Below, one piece after another: positions 16,907-25,879 of a stretch of DNA of 64,000 bases (its first letter is position 1; each line of letters opens with the position of its first letter). Source of the stretch: Chryseobacterium flavum. GTDB lineage: Bacteria > Bacteroidota > Bacteroidia > Flavobacteriales > Weeksellaceae. The translations under genes and the position numbers were made by a program. The DNA lies in NCBI RefSeq assembly GCF_003385595.1, contig NZ_QNUE01000016.1, positions 1 through 64,000 of the forward strand, in the 5' to 3' direction. The notes under the pieces are model-generated. The model worked only from the letters and a program-made list of their open reading frames with translations, searched no databases and was not told where the DNA came from.

Positions 16907-18028
16907 CTACATTTCCAGTTCTATAATTTTATGGGCAATTTTCTGATTGATAGCCTCAGGGATCATCTCCATCAGTATATTTCGAAGTTCATTGCCACGT
17001 TCCCATTGGGATACTTTTCCGATGGTACGGCTTGTATTGACAATATAATCTACTTTTTTTCTTCTGATTTTTTGAAATTTTTCAAAAACAGTATTAAAAT
17101 CATGGTTTTTCTCCAGTAATTTACCAAGAATATAAGCATCTTCAACAGCCTGACAGGCTCCCTGTCCCATGTTTGGCGTTGTAGCATGAGCTGCGTCTCC
17201 GATAAGACAAAGATGATCTGTATGCCATTTTGGAATGGGGGTAAGGTCAGTAACTGCATGACATACAATGTTTTCTTTCGGAGTAGATTCAATGAGGTTC
17301 AGAATAAAAGGCTCATAATCATGAAAAATATCGGTCAGAGTCAGATTGCTGCCAAAGCTTTTTTCATTGATACATGCATACCAATATACGGTATGTCCTG
17401 AAATTTTAACAAACCCAAAACGTTTCCCTTTACCCCATATTTCAATAGCTTCCTGATCATATTTTTCGGGCAGGTCAAACTTTACAAGGCCGCGCCAGCA
17501 TTTCTGCCCTGTATTTCTGATAATTCCTGTATTGAATATCTGGTTTCTCACCTGTGATTTTATACCATCAGCCCCGAAAACAATCTTACTTTCTTTTTGA
17601 ATTCCATTTTCAAAACTCAGCAGATAATCATGTTTCTTCTCTATTTTTCGTAATGAATGATTAAGCTCAATATGCTCATATCCTATATTTTGTGCAAGTA
17701 TTTTCTGAAGCTCAGCTCTGTGTATTGCTACATTACAGCAATTATATTTTTTTTCCAGTTCCAGGATCTCGGTTTTTGAAATAGGCTGTAGTGATTCATT
17801 GGCAATAGTAATCCTGTGGATCTTATTTCCTGCGTTCTCAATTTTCTCTTTTAAGCCCAGATGATCAAATACCTGCATGGCATTAACGGCCATCATAATT
17901 CCTGCTCCAACCGGTTTTATTTCAGTTGCAGAATCATACAGGGTAAAATCATATTGGTGTTGTTTCAGGATATTTCCGAGAGTAAGGCCACCAATTCCGG
18001 CGCCAATTATTGAAATCATATTCATCAT
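16907..18028 (-). CDS. FAD-dependent monooxygenase (aromatic hydroxylase type)
   Basis: 373 aa from the ATG at 18028; a GTG three bases further up is not needed. The N-terminus has the Rossmann motif MISIIGAGIGGLTLG. A DG motif (VFGADGIKSQVRNQ) and the second FAD motif (CLIGDAAHATTPNMGQG) mark a group A flavoprotein monooxygenase, related to salicylate hydroxylase and zeaxanthin epoxidase. The substrate is not evident. The TetX tetracycline-inactivating enzymes belong to the same superfamily, but the sequence around these motifs does not match TetX as I recall it. An AGAGAGTA/TATTCTCT inverted repeat at 18072-18091 lies upstream and may be regulatory. Confidence 0.8.
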   Translation of the reverse strand: MMNMISIIGAGIGGLTLGNILKQHQYDFTLYDSATEIKPVGAGIMMAVNAMQVFDHLGLKEKIENAGNKIHRITIANESLQPISKTEILELEKKYNCCNVAIHRAELQKILAQNIGYEHIELNHSLRKIEKKHDYLLSFENGIQKESKIVFGADGIKSQVRNQIFNTGIIRNTGQKCWRGLVKFDLPEKYDQEAIEIWGKGKRFGFVKISGHTVYWYACINEKSFGSNLTLTDIFHDYEPFILNLIESTPKENIVCHAVTDLTPIPKWHTDHLCLIGDAAHATTPNMGQGACQAVEDAYILGKLLEKNHDFNTVFEKFQKIRRKKVDYIVNTSRTIGKVSQWERGNELRNILMEMIPEAINQKIAHKIIELEM

Positions 18029-18127
18029 CACTGCTTAATCTGTAGTTATTATTGCCGACTTAATCAAATGCAGAGAGTATCTCTATTCTCTTGCGTTGAC
18101 CCATATTACAATTATTATGTGTTTAAC

Positions 18128-18646
18128 CTAAATTAATGATTTTGTTTGTAATGGTAAAATATAATTTTCAGAAACTTTTTTAAAGCCATATTTGCTGAAA
18201 AAATGATGCGCCCCGTGATTATGTATACCGCTTTCGAGCATAATGAAACTGATATCCCATTTTCGGGCTTCCAGTACAGCCTGCTCTAATAATCTGCTTC
18301 CAAGCGATTGTCCACGTACAGCCTGATTCAGAAGCATGTCCTCTAAAATTGCGTACTTTTTAAAAGGACTGTTGATCACGTTGAAAACCATCATTCCTAC
18401 AATTTCTCCGTTTCCGCTTTCTGCAATCAGAATATTGAGTCCGGAACTTCCGTCAGAGTTAAAATCGGTAATCAACTGTTCGGTCAGAATTGTTTCCAGA
18501 TCAGGACTCCAATGATGAGAATCTGATGCTCTCCCGGAAATAATTTCACCATGAGAAATGTAGGAATCTGTCTTATGGGTAATAAAAAAGTCTACCAGTT
18601 CTTTGACGCGGGTTTTATCAGTAAGCCATTTTGTTGTATATTCCAT
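18128..18646 (-). CDS. GNAT family N-acetyltransferase
   Basis: 172 aa. The acetyl-CoA pyrophosphate-binding loop RGQSLGSRLLEQAV lies after the central strand ILEDMLLNQAV, followed by the C-terminal FMLESGIHNHGAHHFFSKYGF, which is typical of GNAT proteins. The acceptor is unknown. It is 15 bases downstream of the lipoprotein gene stop on the same strand, so the two are probably co-transcribed. The start is the ATG at 18646. Confidence 0.82.
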   Translation of the reverse strand: MEYTTKWLTDKTRVKELVDFFITHKTDSYISHGEIISGRASDSHHWSPDLETILTEQLITDFNSDGSSGLNILIAESGNGEIVGMMVFNVINSPFKKYAILEDMLLNQAVRGQSLGSRLLEQAVLEARKWDISFIMLESGIHNHGAHHFFSKYGFKKVSENYILPLQTKSLI

Positions 18647-18661
18647 GGAATGTGATGGTGT

Positions 18662-19252
18662 TTATTTTAATTTTTTCAGCTCTTCCAGCAGTTGGTTCTG
18701 TTTATTAATGAATTGATTGAGACTGTCTGTTTTCAGAGGATGGGCCTTTTGATACTTTTCAATTTCAGGGAGGGTTTTTCTGATCTTGAAAGCAGCATAT
18801 AAGCTATAGATACTTTGCTTGTTACGATTAATTGTATGCTTAAGTTCTTTTATTTTTTGAATTTTCAGATAATAGTTATCTGAACTTTCTTTGATGAGGG
18901 CAATCATTTCCTTTCTTAAAACCGAATCGTTAATAGATTTTGCCTGATTTTTTGCAATTAAATAATAATCTTCCGAATTAAAAATAATGCTGTTATATAT
19001 ACTTTGCATTTTGTGAGCATCTTCTTGCATTAAAGAGATTTTCTCATCTATTTTCTTGAGTTCCTGATCATTTTTGATTTTTTCATAATAAATGCCATTA
19101 AATATATCCTGTGTTTTACTTAGTCGTTTTATAGGAATACTTGACACTGTATTTTCAGCAGCCTTTTCTACAATATTATGGTCTTGGGACTTATTTTCTG
19201 TACAAGAAATTATGGAAAAAGTCAAAGCAGATATAAAAAATATTTTTTTCAT
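18662..19252 (-). CDS. Hypothetical lipoprotein, helical
   Basis: 196 aa. Lipoprotein signal peptide MKKIFFISALTFSIISC with the lipobox cysteine at residue 17. The remainder is Lys/Glu/Gln-rich and predicted almost entirely helical with heptad-like spacing (coiled coil, about residues 60-190). No known domain is recognised. It precedes a GNAT gene on the same strand. Confidence 0.6.
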   Translation of the reverse strand: MKKIFFISALTFSIISCTENKSQDHNIVEKAAENTVSSIPIKRLSKTQDIFNGIYYEKIKNDQELKKIDEKISLMQEDAHKMQSIYNSIIFNSEDYYLIAKNQAKSINDSVLRKEMIALIKESSDNYYLKIQKIKELKHTINRNKQSIYSLYAAFKIRKTLPEIEKYQKAHPLKTDSLNQFINKQNQLLEELKKLK

Positions 19253-19359
19253 GATAATAATAATAGGTGATAAGGATTTAGTTCCATTACATTAAATAGT
19301 TCAGGTGCCCTGTACAAAGTATTTTGCTTAATTAGTTGAATTTTTCTTTGATATTGTTA

Positions 19360-19391
19360 CAAAAAAAACGGAGCCTGTTTCAGACTCCGTT
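19360..19391 (-). terminator. Intrinsic terminator after the sigma factor gene
   Basis: AACGGAG pairs with CTCCGTT and the inner CTG/CAG also pairs. On the minus strand the stem is followed by a run of T, 20 bases after the rpoD stop. Confidence 0.85.
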
Positions 19392-19412
19392 ATAAAATTC
19401 TTGCGCTAAAAA

Positions 19413-20279
19413 TTATTTACCCAGATAAGATTTTAAGATCTTGCTTCTGGTATTGTGTTTTAGTCTCTTAATTGCTTTTTCTTTGATCTGGCGAACCCTC
19501 TCTCTGGTAAGATCGAAAGTTTCACCAATTTCTTCTAAAGTCATTGGGTGTTTTCCGTTCAGTCCGAAGTATAATCTTACAAGATCAGCTTCTCTCGGGG
19601 TCAGGGTATTCAATGCTCTTTCAATTTCAATCTGAAGAGATTCAAGCATCAGGTCTTTATCCGGGCTTGGTGATTCTCCTGAACGTAATACATCATAAAG
19701 ATTAGAATCTTCTCCTTCTACTAAAGGAGCATCCATAGACAGGTGTCTTCCGGAGTTTTTCATAGATTCTTTGATATCCTCTTCGCTCATATCAAGAACT
19801 TCAGCCAATTCTTCCGGAGAAGGTGGTCTTTCATTTTCCTGTTCAAGGTGAGCGTATGCTTTATTAATTTTATTGATGGAGCCAATTTTGTTCAATGGAA
19901 GCCTTACAATTCTTGATTGTTCAGCCAGCGCCTGTAAAATTGACTGACGGATCCACCATACTGCATAAGAGATAAATTTGAAACCTCTAGTTTCATCATA
20001 CCTTTTTGCTGCTTTCATCAATCCTAAATTACCTTCATTAATCAGATCGGGTAAAGAAAGACCTTGGTTTTGGTATTGTTTTGATACGGAAACTACGAAA
20101 CGAAGGTTGGCTTTGATTAATTTCTCAAGTGCAGCTCTGTCGCCCGCACGTATTCTTTGTGCCAGTTCTACTTCTTCGTCCGCAGTGATCAGTTCCACTT
20201 TACCAATTTCCTGCAAATACTTGTCTAATGAAGCAGTTTCCCTATTGGTAACCTGCTTAGTGATTTTTAATTGTCTCAT
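19413..20279 (-). CDS. rpoD: Primary RNA polymerase sigma factor (Bacteroidota type)
   Basis: 288 aa with sigma regions 1.2 (residues ~15-45), 2 ([20 protein letters not shown] and [15 protein letters not shown]), 3 and 4 ([20 protein letters not shown]). It lacks region 1.1 and the long non-conserved insert, as is normal for the primary sigma factor of Bacteroidota, which recognises -33 TTG and -7 TAnnTTTG. Many genes in this window carry that -7 motif. A perfect TACTATATAGTA palindrome sits at 20304-20315, 25-36 bases before the start codon, and could be an operator. Confidence 0.95.
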   Translation of the reverse strand: MRQLKITKQVTNRETASLDKYLQEIGKVELITADEEVELAQRIRAGDRAALEKLIKANLRFVVSVSKQYQNQGLSLPDLINEGNLGLMKAAKRYDETRGFKFISYAVWWIRQSILQALAEQSRIVRLPLNKIGSINKINKAYAHLEQENERPPSPEELAEVLDMSEEDIKESMKNSGRHLSMDAPLVEGEDSNLYDVLRSGESPSPDKDLMLESLQIEIERALNTLTPREADLVRLYFGLNGKHPMTLEEIGETFDLTRERVRQIKEKAIKRLKHNTRSKILKSYLGK

Positions 20280-20480
20280 TTATTTTTATCCTCAAAAAAG
20301 AGTTACTATATAGTATACGTACGAAAAGGTAAAAAGGTTACACAGGATGTAATTTTTTTATACAATGCAAAATATAAAATGTAAAAAATACAGTATAAAA
20401 ATGTACGTAAGCAGGTTTAAGGTAAGATTTAGGTATAAATGGAGTAATAAACTAAAGATCTGATATTTAAATTTATAAAT

Positions 20481-20508
20481 AAAAAAACGAAACCTGAGTT
20501 TCGTTTTT
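20481..20508. terminator. Bidirectional intrinsic terminator after the S1/P1 nuclease gene
   Basis: AAAACGAAAC pairs with GTTTCGTTTT around the loop CTGA, with A-rich sequence on the left and T-rich on the right. It lies 57 bases after the nuclease stop on the minus strand. A small GC-rich inverted repeat (CCGGC / GCCGG, 20530-20549) lies between it and the stop. Confidence 0.8.
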
Positions 20509-20564
20509 CCGCTGATTATATTTTTGTCGGCCGGCAGTTGTCCGCCGGGATTAATCTGTTACCA

Positions 20565-21356
20565 TTAAAACAGTTCATTCAATACTTTTGCGAGTCTTAA
20601 ACCTCCATATAAAAGCTGTCTTTCAAGTGTTTCATTGAATTTGTACTGGTAATCGTAAGATAATTTTGAACCGTCAGGGGTCTGGGCATAGATTTTATTG
20701 GCAATTTTGTGAGAATCATACAACCAGTCTTCCAGGGAGCCTGCCTGAATTTGTTTTACCTCTTCCTTAGATCTGATATCAAGAAGCCTTGCGTATTCTG
20801 TATAGCTGTATTTCTGGGAATCAACCAGCTTTCCGTCCCAAACTGAGTGAAGATTGGTTTTGTCTCCGAAATAAGTAACATTGATCTTGTTTCCTCCCAG
20901 ATCTTCAGCTCTCCCCACATGCAGGGGCTGTGCCAGGTCTCCCATAATATGGATCAGGAAGATCAGGGCAATTTTTCTGTCTTTTTCAGATGTTTTTTCA
21001 TCTTTGATCTGGCTTGACAATGTATTTACCTGAGTATAAAGACTTGGCCCTGCCTGAGCTTTTAAATCCTGTTCAAAAGCTTTAAATTCAACCTGAGGGT
21101 CAATATTTACATAATGCCAGGATGAAGCCTGCTTCCAGACACCGGTAGTATCGGATTTGATAAAGTCCGGCCAGTTTGCCCAGTATGCCAGACGCTCTTT
21201 ACCCATTATCTTTTTGATGCCTCTTCTTGCTTTTCCGGACAAGTGGTTTTCTGCAATCTCCGCGATAACCCTGTGTCCTGTCAATCCCCATGCATATGAG
21301 TAAATTGAAGAGGAAATAAATGCTAAAATCAAAATTTTAGAATAAATACTTTTCAT
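20565..21356 (-). CDS. Exported S1/P1-type zinc nuclease
   Basis: 263 aa from the ATG at 21356; an ATG 12 bases upstream is less likely. The signal peptide ends at SYA and leaves a mature N-terminal Trp (WGLTGHRVIAEIAENHL), which is itself a zinc ligand in this family. Other ligand motifs are WPDFIKS, SSWHYVN, LIHIMGDLAQPLHVG and NLHSVWDGKL, so the trinuclear zinc site is complete. It should cut single-stranded DNA/RNA and remove 3' phosphates outside the cytoplasm, possibly for phosphate or nucleotide scavenging. It is a single-gene unit. Confidence 0.92.
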   Translation of the reverse strand: MKSIYSKILILAFISSSIYSYAWGLTGHRVIAEIAENHLSGKARRGIKKIMGKERLAYWANWPDFIKSDTTGVWKQASSWHYVNIDPQVEFKAFEQDLKAQAGPSLYTQVNTLSSQIKDEKTSEKDRKIALIFLIHIMGDLAQPLHVGRAEDLGGNKINVTYFGDKTNLHSVWDGKLVDSQKYSYTEYARLLDIRSKEEVKQIQAGSLEDWLYDSHKIANKIYAQTPDGSKLSYDYQYKFNETLERQLLYGGLRLAKVLNELF

Positions 21357-21789
21357 TATAAATAACAATTTTCAATCTGCAAAGATACGGCCGCTTTCTG
21401 AAAGGACCTTATGTTATGAGAAATTTCTTCTATAATATATTATTAATAAAATTTAATCTGAATAAAACAGGTGTTATCTTAAATTTGCAACGTTTTTATT
21501 TTTGTGGAAAAATGTACAGGTAATAAATAAAAAAAAGAATAATATTTAATATTGGAATACAATTGGAAATCATAATACAAAAAGTTTTAATATTTTGATT
21601 TTGAGTTTTTAATTATAAAATGTTATGTTATGAATATTAATTCTTTTTACCGTATTTTCACGGAATTTGATTGAAACTATTCCTTTTAGTGTCAATAAAT
21701 TAGTACTTTTAGAATAAAATTATTAAAAAAATATTTTATCAAAGTTACGAGAAATATTATCTTTACAAGTCATAATCACAGGAAACACT
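21357..21789. other. 433-base AT-rich intergenic region upstream of tssG
   Basis: No coding frame is convincing. On the plus strand TAAATTTG at 21480-21487 and TATTTTTG at 21497-21504 match TAnnTTTG, and TATCTTTA at 21758-21765 nearly does. Transcription could therefore start close to tssG or about 300 bases before it, which would leave a long leader. No hairpin with a T-tract was seen. Confidence 0.4.
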
Positions 21790-22731
21790 ATGCATGAGAA
21801 TAATATTGTAGACATGGATTACAATAAACTGCAGACAGATTTTAAGGCTGAGGCTGTAGCGGTTAATCTTTTGAAATATCACAGGGCGGTAAGTAATATA
21901 TTTATTGAACGGATCGGAGTGAATGACAGGGCCTATCTGAAAGATATAAAAAGTATTTCGAGCAGTTATTTGGGATTTGATGAGGAAGTATTCACTATAG
22001 AAAGCTACAGGGAAGGAATTTATGATTATCTTCCTGAAGGGCTTTTTCATCCGCCGTCTCTCGGGGCTTCAAGAAAGAATGTAGATTCTGTTGTACGGGA
22101 AATCCGTAAACAGAAGAGAGTGGAAGAGGATGCACGGAAATTTTTCCGTCCTTTTGAGCTGGAAGTATTCTTTACCGAAATCAGCGCTCTCCTGAAAGAA
22201 TCGGAGTTTGATATTACAAGTAATACTGATTCATTACTGGAGACCGTGAGTGAACTCTGGCCGCTGGTGAATATGCTTGACAGACAGAATGCCTACATCT
22301 TTATGCATATTTTACCTTTTTTTCATCAGATCAGAGGCGATAAAAGATGGTTTGAGAGATGTATTACCGCTTTTCTGCAGGTACCGGTAGAAGTTACTTT
22401 CTCACCCAATGTCATTGATGAGATCGAAAAAGACAATGATTCTATGCTACTGGGAAACTCGAGGTTGGGGGTAACCTATATTCCGAGTGGAAGACATATG
22501 GATGGCCAGCGGAACTGGGTAATTAACATCGGGCCGATTCCATACGAAGAGATGAAAAAGTATATCCCGGGAAGTCCGTTCAGAAAAGTACTTCAGGCCT
22601 TATACGATTATTTCCTTCCTGTTACCGTAGATGTAGAAGAAAATTTCATAACGGAAAAACAGGAGTATTCATTCAGCCTTGAGGATGATCACAGAAATGC
22701 CAGCCGTCTCGGATATTCTACATTCCTCTAA
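21790..22731 (+). CDS. tssG: T6SS baseplate subunit TssG (T6SSiii)
   Basis: 313 aa; an internal ATG at 21814 is an alternative start. The C-terminus ends NASRLGYSTFL, which matches the conserved RLGW(x)TWL ending of TssG. PSGRHMDGQRNWVINIGPIPYEEM and the LPEGLFHPP motif are also of the type seen in Bacteroidota TssG. TssG joins TssF, TssK and TssE in the baseplate wedge that assembles on the inner membrane. It is followed by tssN and tssK, with no other T6SS gene nearby. The tssG call rests on these motifs and its neighbours. Confidence 0.8.
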   Translation: MHENNIVDMDYNKLQTDFKAEAVAVNLLKYHRAVSNIFIERIGVNDRAYLKDIKSISSSYLGFDEEVFTIESYREGIYDYLPEGLFHPPSLGASRKNVDSVVREIRKQKRVEEDARKFFRPFELEVFFTEISALLKESEFDITSNTDSLLETVSELWPLVNMLDRQNAYIFMHILPFFHQIRGDKRWFERCITAFLQVPVEVTFSPNVIDEIEKDNDSMLLGNSRLGVTYIPSGRHMDGQRNWVINIGPIPYEEMKKYIPGSPFRKVLQALYDYFLPVTVDVEENFITEKQEYSFSLEDDHRNASRLGYSTFL

Positions 22732-22785
22732 ATTATTTTATTATATTTACAGTTACCAACAAAGTATAAATTTGAAAAGAAACAA

Positions 22786-23688
22786 ATGGAAATTTCTTCA
22801 GTAAAGGGTATTTTTTTAAGGTACATTTTAATGCCTTTAATCGCAATTATTATGATGTTTATTCTGGGAATTATCAGAAGAAACAAACCTGCGATAAAGA
22901 TTAAAGTAATTATTGTGTATGTTCTTTTATGCAGTTTATGTCTGGCTATTCCCGGTGTTTTTGGGTTTGCCGGAAATCTATTTAATCCATACTGGTATCT
23001 TATTGCCCAGGTTATTTACCTTATTTTTGGGATCATTCATGTTAATTTGATGCACAAATATTTTAAGAAACATATTGATTCCGTAGGAATGAGTATTCTG
23101 TTTGAATCCATACTCTCTTTAACGTGTATGACACTCGGAGGATTTTTGTTTACCCTTTTGTTTAACTGGATGAGTAAAGGGACAGGATATGCTGTAATGG
23201 CAGCGACAAGCATGGTGATTTTTGTGGTTCCAATGGTATTTTATTACTGTTATATCCAGCTGATCAGCATTCCTTTTGATATTTATAAAACCTGGAAATA
23301 CTCACCTGAACAAAAACTTCCGGACTTTGAAGGCGCAGATTTTGATAGACTGATGGTACTGAATGTTGAACTCAGTAAAAAATTAGAGGACAGCAACAGG
23401 TTCAGAATTAAAGCTAAAACCCTTCCGACCGGAGTTACTTTCGGAGATTGGTTTTACAGAGTAGTGGATGATTATAACCATAAAAATCCGGGATCAGTAA
23501 TTCATCTTTCAGATCAGGAAAATGAACCTTATTACTGGATATTCTATACTAAAAAATCTTTTTTCAGCTTTAGAAAGTATATTGATTTTGACCAGGATAT
23601 TTCTGCAAACAACATCTCAGAAAATGAAGTTGTAATCTGTAAAAGGGTTATCCAGCATGAAGAGGAGGGAGTTTTAAGAAAATCATAA
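22786..23688 (+). CDS. tssN: T6SS inner-membrane protein TssN (T6SSiii-specific)
   Basis: 300 aa: five or so membrane helices in the first ~170 residues (LRYILMPLIAIIMMFILGII onward) followed by a cytoplasmic domain of about 125 residues with GVTFGDWFYRVVDDYN. This layout and its place between tssG and tssK match TssN, found in Bacteroidota T6SSiii loci, which lack the TssJLM membrane complex of Proteobacteria; TssN is thought to be part of the replacement membrane platform. It lies 54 bases after tssG and 25 before tssK. Confidence 0.8.
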   Translation: MEISSVKGIFLRYILMPLIAIIMMFILGIIRRNKPAIKIKVIIVYVLLCSLCLAIPGVFGFAGNLFNPYWYLIAQVIYLIFGIIHVNLMHKYFKKHIDSVGMSILFESILSLTCMTLGGFLFTLLFNWMSKGTGYAVMAATSMVIFVVPMVFYYCYIQLISIPFDIYKTWKYSPEQKLPDFEGADFDRLMVLNVELSKKLEDSNRFRIKAKTLPTGVTFGDWFYRVVDDYNHKNPGSVIHLSDQENEPYYWIFYTKKSFFSFRKYIDFDQDISANNISENEVVICKRVIQHEEEGVLRKS

Positions 23689-23713
23689 TCACAAAAAATT
23701 AAAAGTATTAAAC

Positions 23714-24853
23714 ATGATACAGCCTATTAAACATTTTGCAATCAATTGGGTGGATGGAATGAAAGTTTCCCAGAGGCACCTTAATGATCAGGATAATTTC
23801 TTAATTGATACTATCAGGGATTCCAATTCGCTTGGAATTACTACATATAACTATGGTCTTCTGCCTATTTCAAACGAATATACAGACCGGACTATTTTTG
23901 ACGTTCATAACACTGCGACCAATGATGTACAGCTGGTTATCAAACGATGCAGCGCTGTTACAATGGCCGGATACCGGATAGAGCTTACTGACAGAAGAAT
24001 TAGCGTAAAATCTTTAGCAAAAACAATGAATGAAGAACAGGCAGACGGAGATTATTATATTCTGATCTCTGTAAACCCGTTTGATAAAGTTCCTTTCGGA
24101 GATATTGATCCCGAAGAAATTCCTCCCCGTCATCCTAATGCACAGCCTAACCATCATATTGAGCTACTTCCGGTGACCTCACTTAACAGCAGCTATTCAG
24201 GAGGAAACTATCTGATCATTGGTAAAGTTGACCTGAGAGGGAATATTGCCCAGGTGGATTCTAATTTTATTCCTCCGTGTACCTCTGTTCAGAGCCACCC
24301 GGCCCTGATAGATTATTACAGCAGTTTTGCAAAATCTATCGGAAACCTGCAGCAATATGCATTTAAAATTATTCAGAAAACAACCCATAAAAACCAGAAC
24401 ACAGCTTTAGCACAAAATGTAAAGTTTTTATGTACCACAATGATCAATACATTTGGGGATATGTATTTTCAGTTTAGAAATATTACCCCATGGCAACCGC
24501 CGGTATTCCTGATTGAGTCTTTTGCTAAACTGGCACTTCATTTATACAATTCCACACAGCTGCTTGTTCCTGCAGAACTTGAGGAAATGCTGAATTACAG
24601 TCTGGAATGGAGTGAAATTGCACCGCATACGTTATTGAATCAGCTTTCAATTGTTGCAGAAACAAACTATGATCATCACAACTGTGGTGAGCCATTAATC
24701 TATATCCAGCAAATGCTGAGAAGCCTGGAAACCATTTTTTCTAAACTGAGTGAGCTTGATTATATCGGTCAGAGAAAAGAAAATATTATTGTTAATGAAC
24801 AGGAAGTTTCTACCAATACAAATCCTAAGCGGGGATGGAGCGTACTTGATTAA
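23714..24853 (+). CDS. tssK: T6SS baseplate subunit TssK
   Basis: 379 aa. The N-terminal shoulder domain has NWVDGMKVSQRHLNDQDNFL, the family's W-x-G-M-x-L-x-x-x-H-F motif in Bacteroidota form. The rest fits the trimeric neck and head that link baseplate wedges to the inner-membrane complex. It ends the three-gene unit; an intrinsic terminator follows 20 bases later. No sheath (tssB/C), ClpV, Hcp, VgrG or effector gene lies in the window, so the remaining apparatus genes must be elsewhere. Confidence 0.85.
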   Translation: MIQPIKHFAINWVDGMKVSQRHLNDQDNFLIDTIRDSNSLGITTYNYGLLPISNEYTDRTIFDVHNTATNDVQLVIKRCSAVTMAGYRIELTDRRISVKSLAKTMNEEQADGDYYILISVNPFDKVPFGDIDPEEIPPRHPNAQPNHHIELLPVTSLNSSYSGGNYLIIGKVDLRGNIAQVDSNFIPPCTSVQSHPALIDYYSSFAKSIGNLQQYAFKIIQKTTHKNQNTALAQNVKFLCTTMINTFGDMYFQFRNITPWQPPVFLIESFAKLALHLYNSTQLLVPAELEEMLNYSLEWSEIAPHTLLNQLSIVAETNYDHHNCGEPLIYIQQMLRSLETIFSKLSELDYIGQRKENIIVNEQEVSTNTNPKRGWSVLD

Positions 24854-24871
24854 TAATGATACATTAAATAT

Positions 24872-24901
24872 AAATCCCGGATCTCTGTTCGGGATTTTTT
24901 T
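24872..24901 (+). terminator. Intrinsic terminator after tssK
   Basis: AATCCCG pairs with CGGGATT over a 10-base loop and runs into a T-tract. Confidence 0.85.
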
Positions 24902-24976
24902 ATGTAAAATTTTATTATTAGGCATCGGGGAAATAGAAAAAGTATTAGAATTTTTGGCGTTCTAAAGTATTTATTA

Positions 24977-25007
24977 AAAAAAGACCTGAGATATTGCCTC
25001 AGGTCTT
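24977..25007. terminator. Terminator after the metallo-beta-lactamase gene
   Basis: AAGACCTGAG pairs perfectly with CTCAGGTCTT across a 7-base loop. A-rich sequence on the left gives a T-tract for minus-strand transcripts ending 5 bases after the bla stop; the right side is T-rich as well. Confidence 0.85.
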
Positions 25008-25011
25008 TTAC

Positions 25012-25731
25012 TTATTTTTTGTTCAGAAGTTCTAAAGTATGCTCTACATGTCCTCCTCCTTTCCATTCATCATGTCCGGGAATGATGAGGGTTGCCTGTG
25101 AATATTTGGATTTAAGTTTTTCCATGGTTTGTGGCCATTGCGCTACATTCGCCTCTCCTGTATAGCCCAGGTCTGTGGCTGTCCTGCTTTTTACCAGACA
25201 TCCTCCGTCCAGGACTTTATATTTCGGAAACCATACGACAACATTATCAACTGTATGTCCCTCTCCCAGAAAATCGACAGTAAATTCTTCTCCGCCAATG
25301 CGGTAAGGCTTTCCGGTTTTAATAATTTGTGTTGAGGTGGCTTTTCCTTTTTTCTTCAGCAGCTCATTGGTCTTTACTGTGGCATACGTCTTAATTCCTT
25401 TTTCATTATAAAAGCTTAGATCACCGGCTCTGTCATCATGTGAGTGAGTGGCAAATACAGCAATGACAGGTTGACTATGACGTTTTCTGATGGTATCCAT
25501 CAGGCTTTGGTACTGTGCTTTTTCCCATGGAACATCAAATAAAACGACTCCTTTTTTAGTTACAAGATAGGCTGCATTCGCTGAATATTCTTTTCCACCG
25601 AATACTCCAAAAGTTTTGTAAATGTATAAATTATTCTTGATCGGAGGTTCGATAACAAAATCTTTTACCTGAGCACTAACAAAAGGACTCAGCAGCATCG
25701 AAATAATAAAAAGCTGAATGTGTTTTTTCAT
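25012..25731 (-). CDS. bla: Subclass B1 metallo-beta-lactamase, IND/CGB type
   Basis: 239 aa with signal peptide (residues 1-20, ending VSA). The complete B1 zinc site is visible: HSHDDRAGD (Zn1 His-x-His and Zn2 Asp), GEGHTVDN (third Zn1 His), GGCLVKS (Zn2 Cys) and PGHDEW (Zn2 His). The sequence is very close to what I recall of the chromosomal IND and CGB enzymes of Chryseobacterium indologenes and C. gleum, which hydrolyse penicillins, many cephalosporins and carbapenems. It has its own terminator and no mobile DNA around it, so it looks like an intrinsic species gene rather than an acquired one. Confidence 0.95.
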   Translation of the reverse strand: MKKHIQLFIISMLLSPFVSAQVKDFVIEPPIKNNLYIYKTFGVFGGKEYSANAAYLVTKKGVVLFDVPWEKAQYQSLMDTIRKRHSQPVIAVFATHSHDDRAGDLSFYNEKGIKTYATVKTNELLKKKGKATSTQIIKTGKPYRIGGEEFTVDFLGEGHTVDNVVVWFPKYKVLDGGCLVKSRTATDLGYTGEANVAQWPQTMEKLKSKYSQATLIIPGHDEWKGGGHVEHTLELLNKK

Positions 25732-25879
25732 AATTTTTTAGAATAAAATTAAAATTTGATTGTTTGCCGAAAGTGATCCGGACCGAGTGTACAAACGTAA
25801 TAAAATTTAATCAGTAGAAATTTTATGAAAAAGAATTTAACCGTTTTTTAACAGTTGTAGAAAATAGAATCTCCTTGAT

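Noticed and set aside
25012..25731. Metallo-beta-lactamase as an acquired resistance gene
   Set aside because: No IS, integron or composition change nearby; the sequence type is native to Chryseobacterium.
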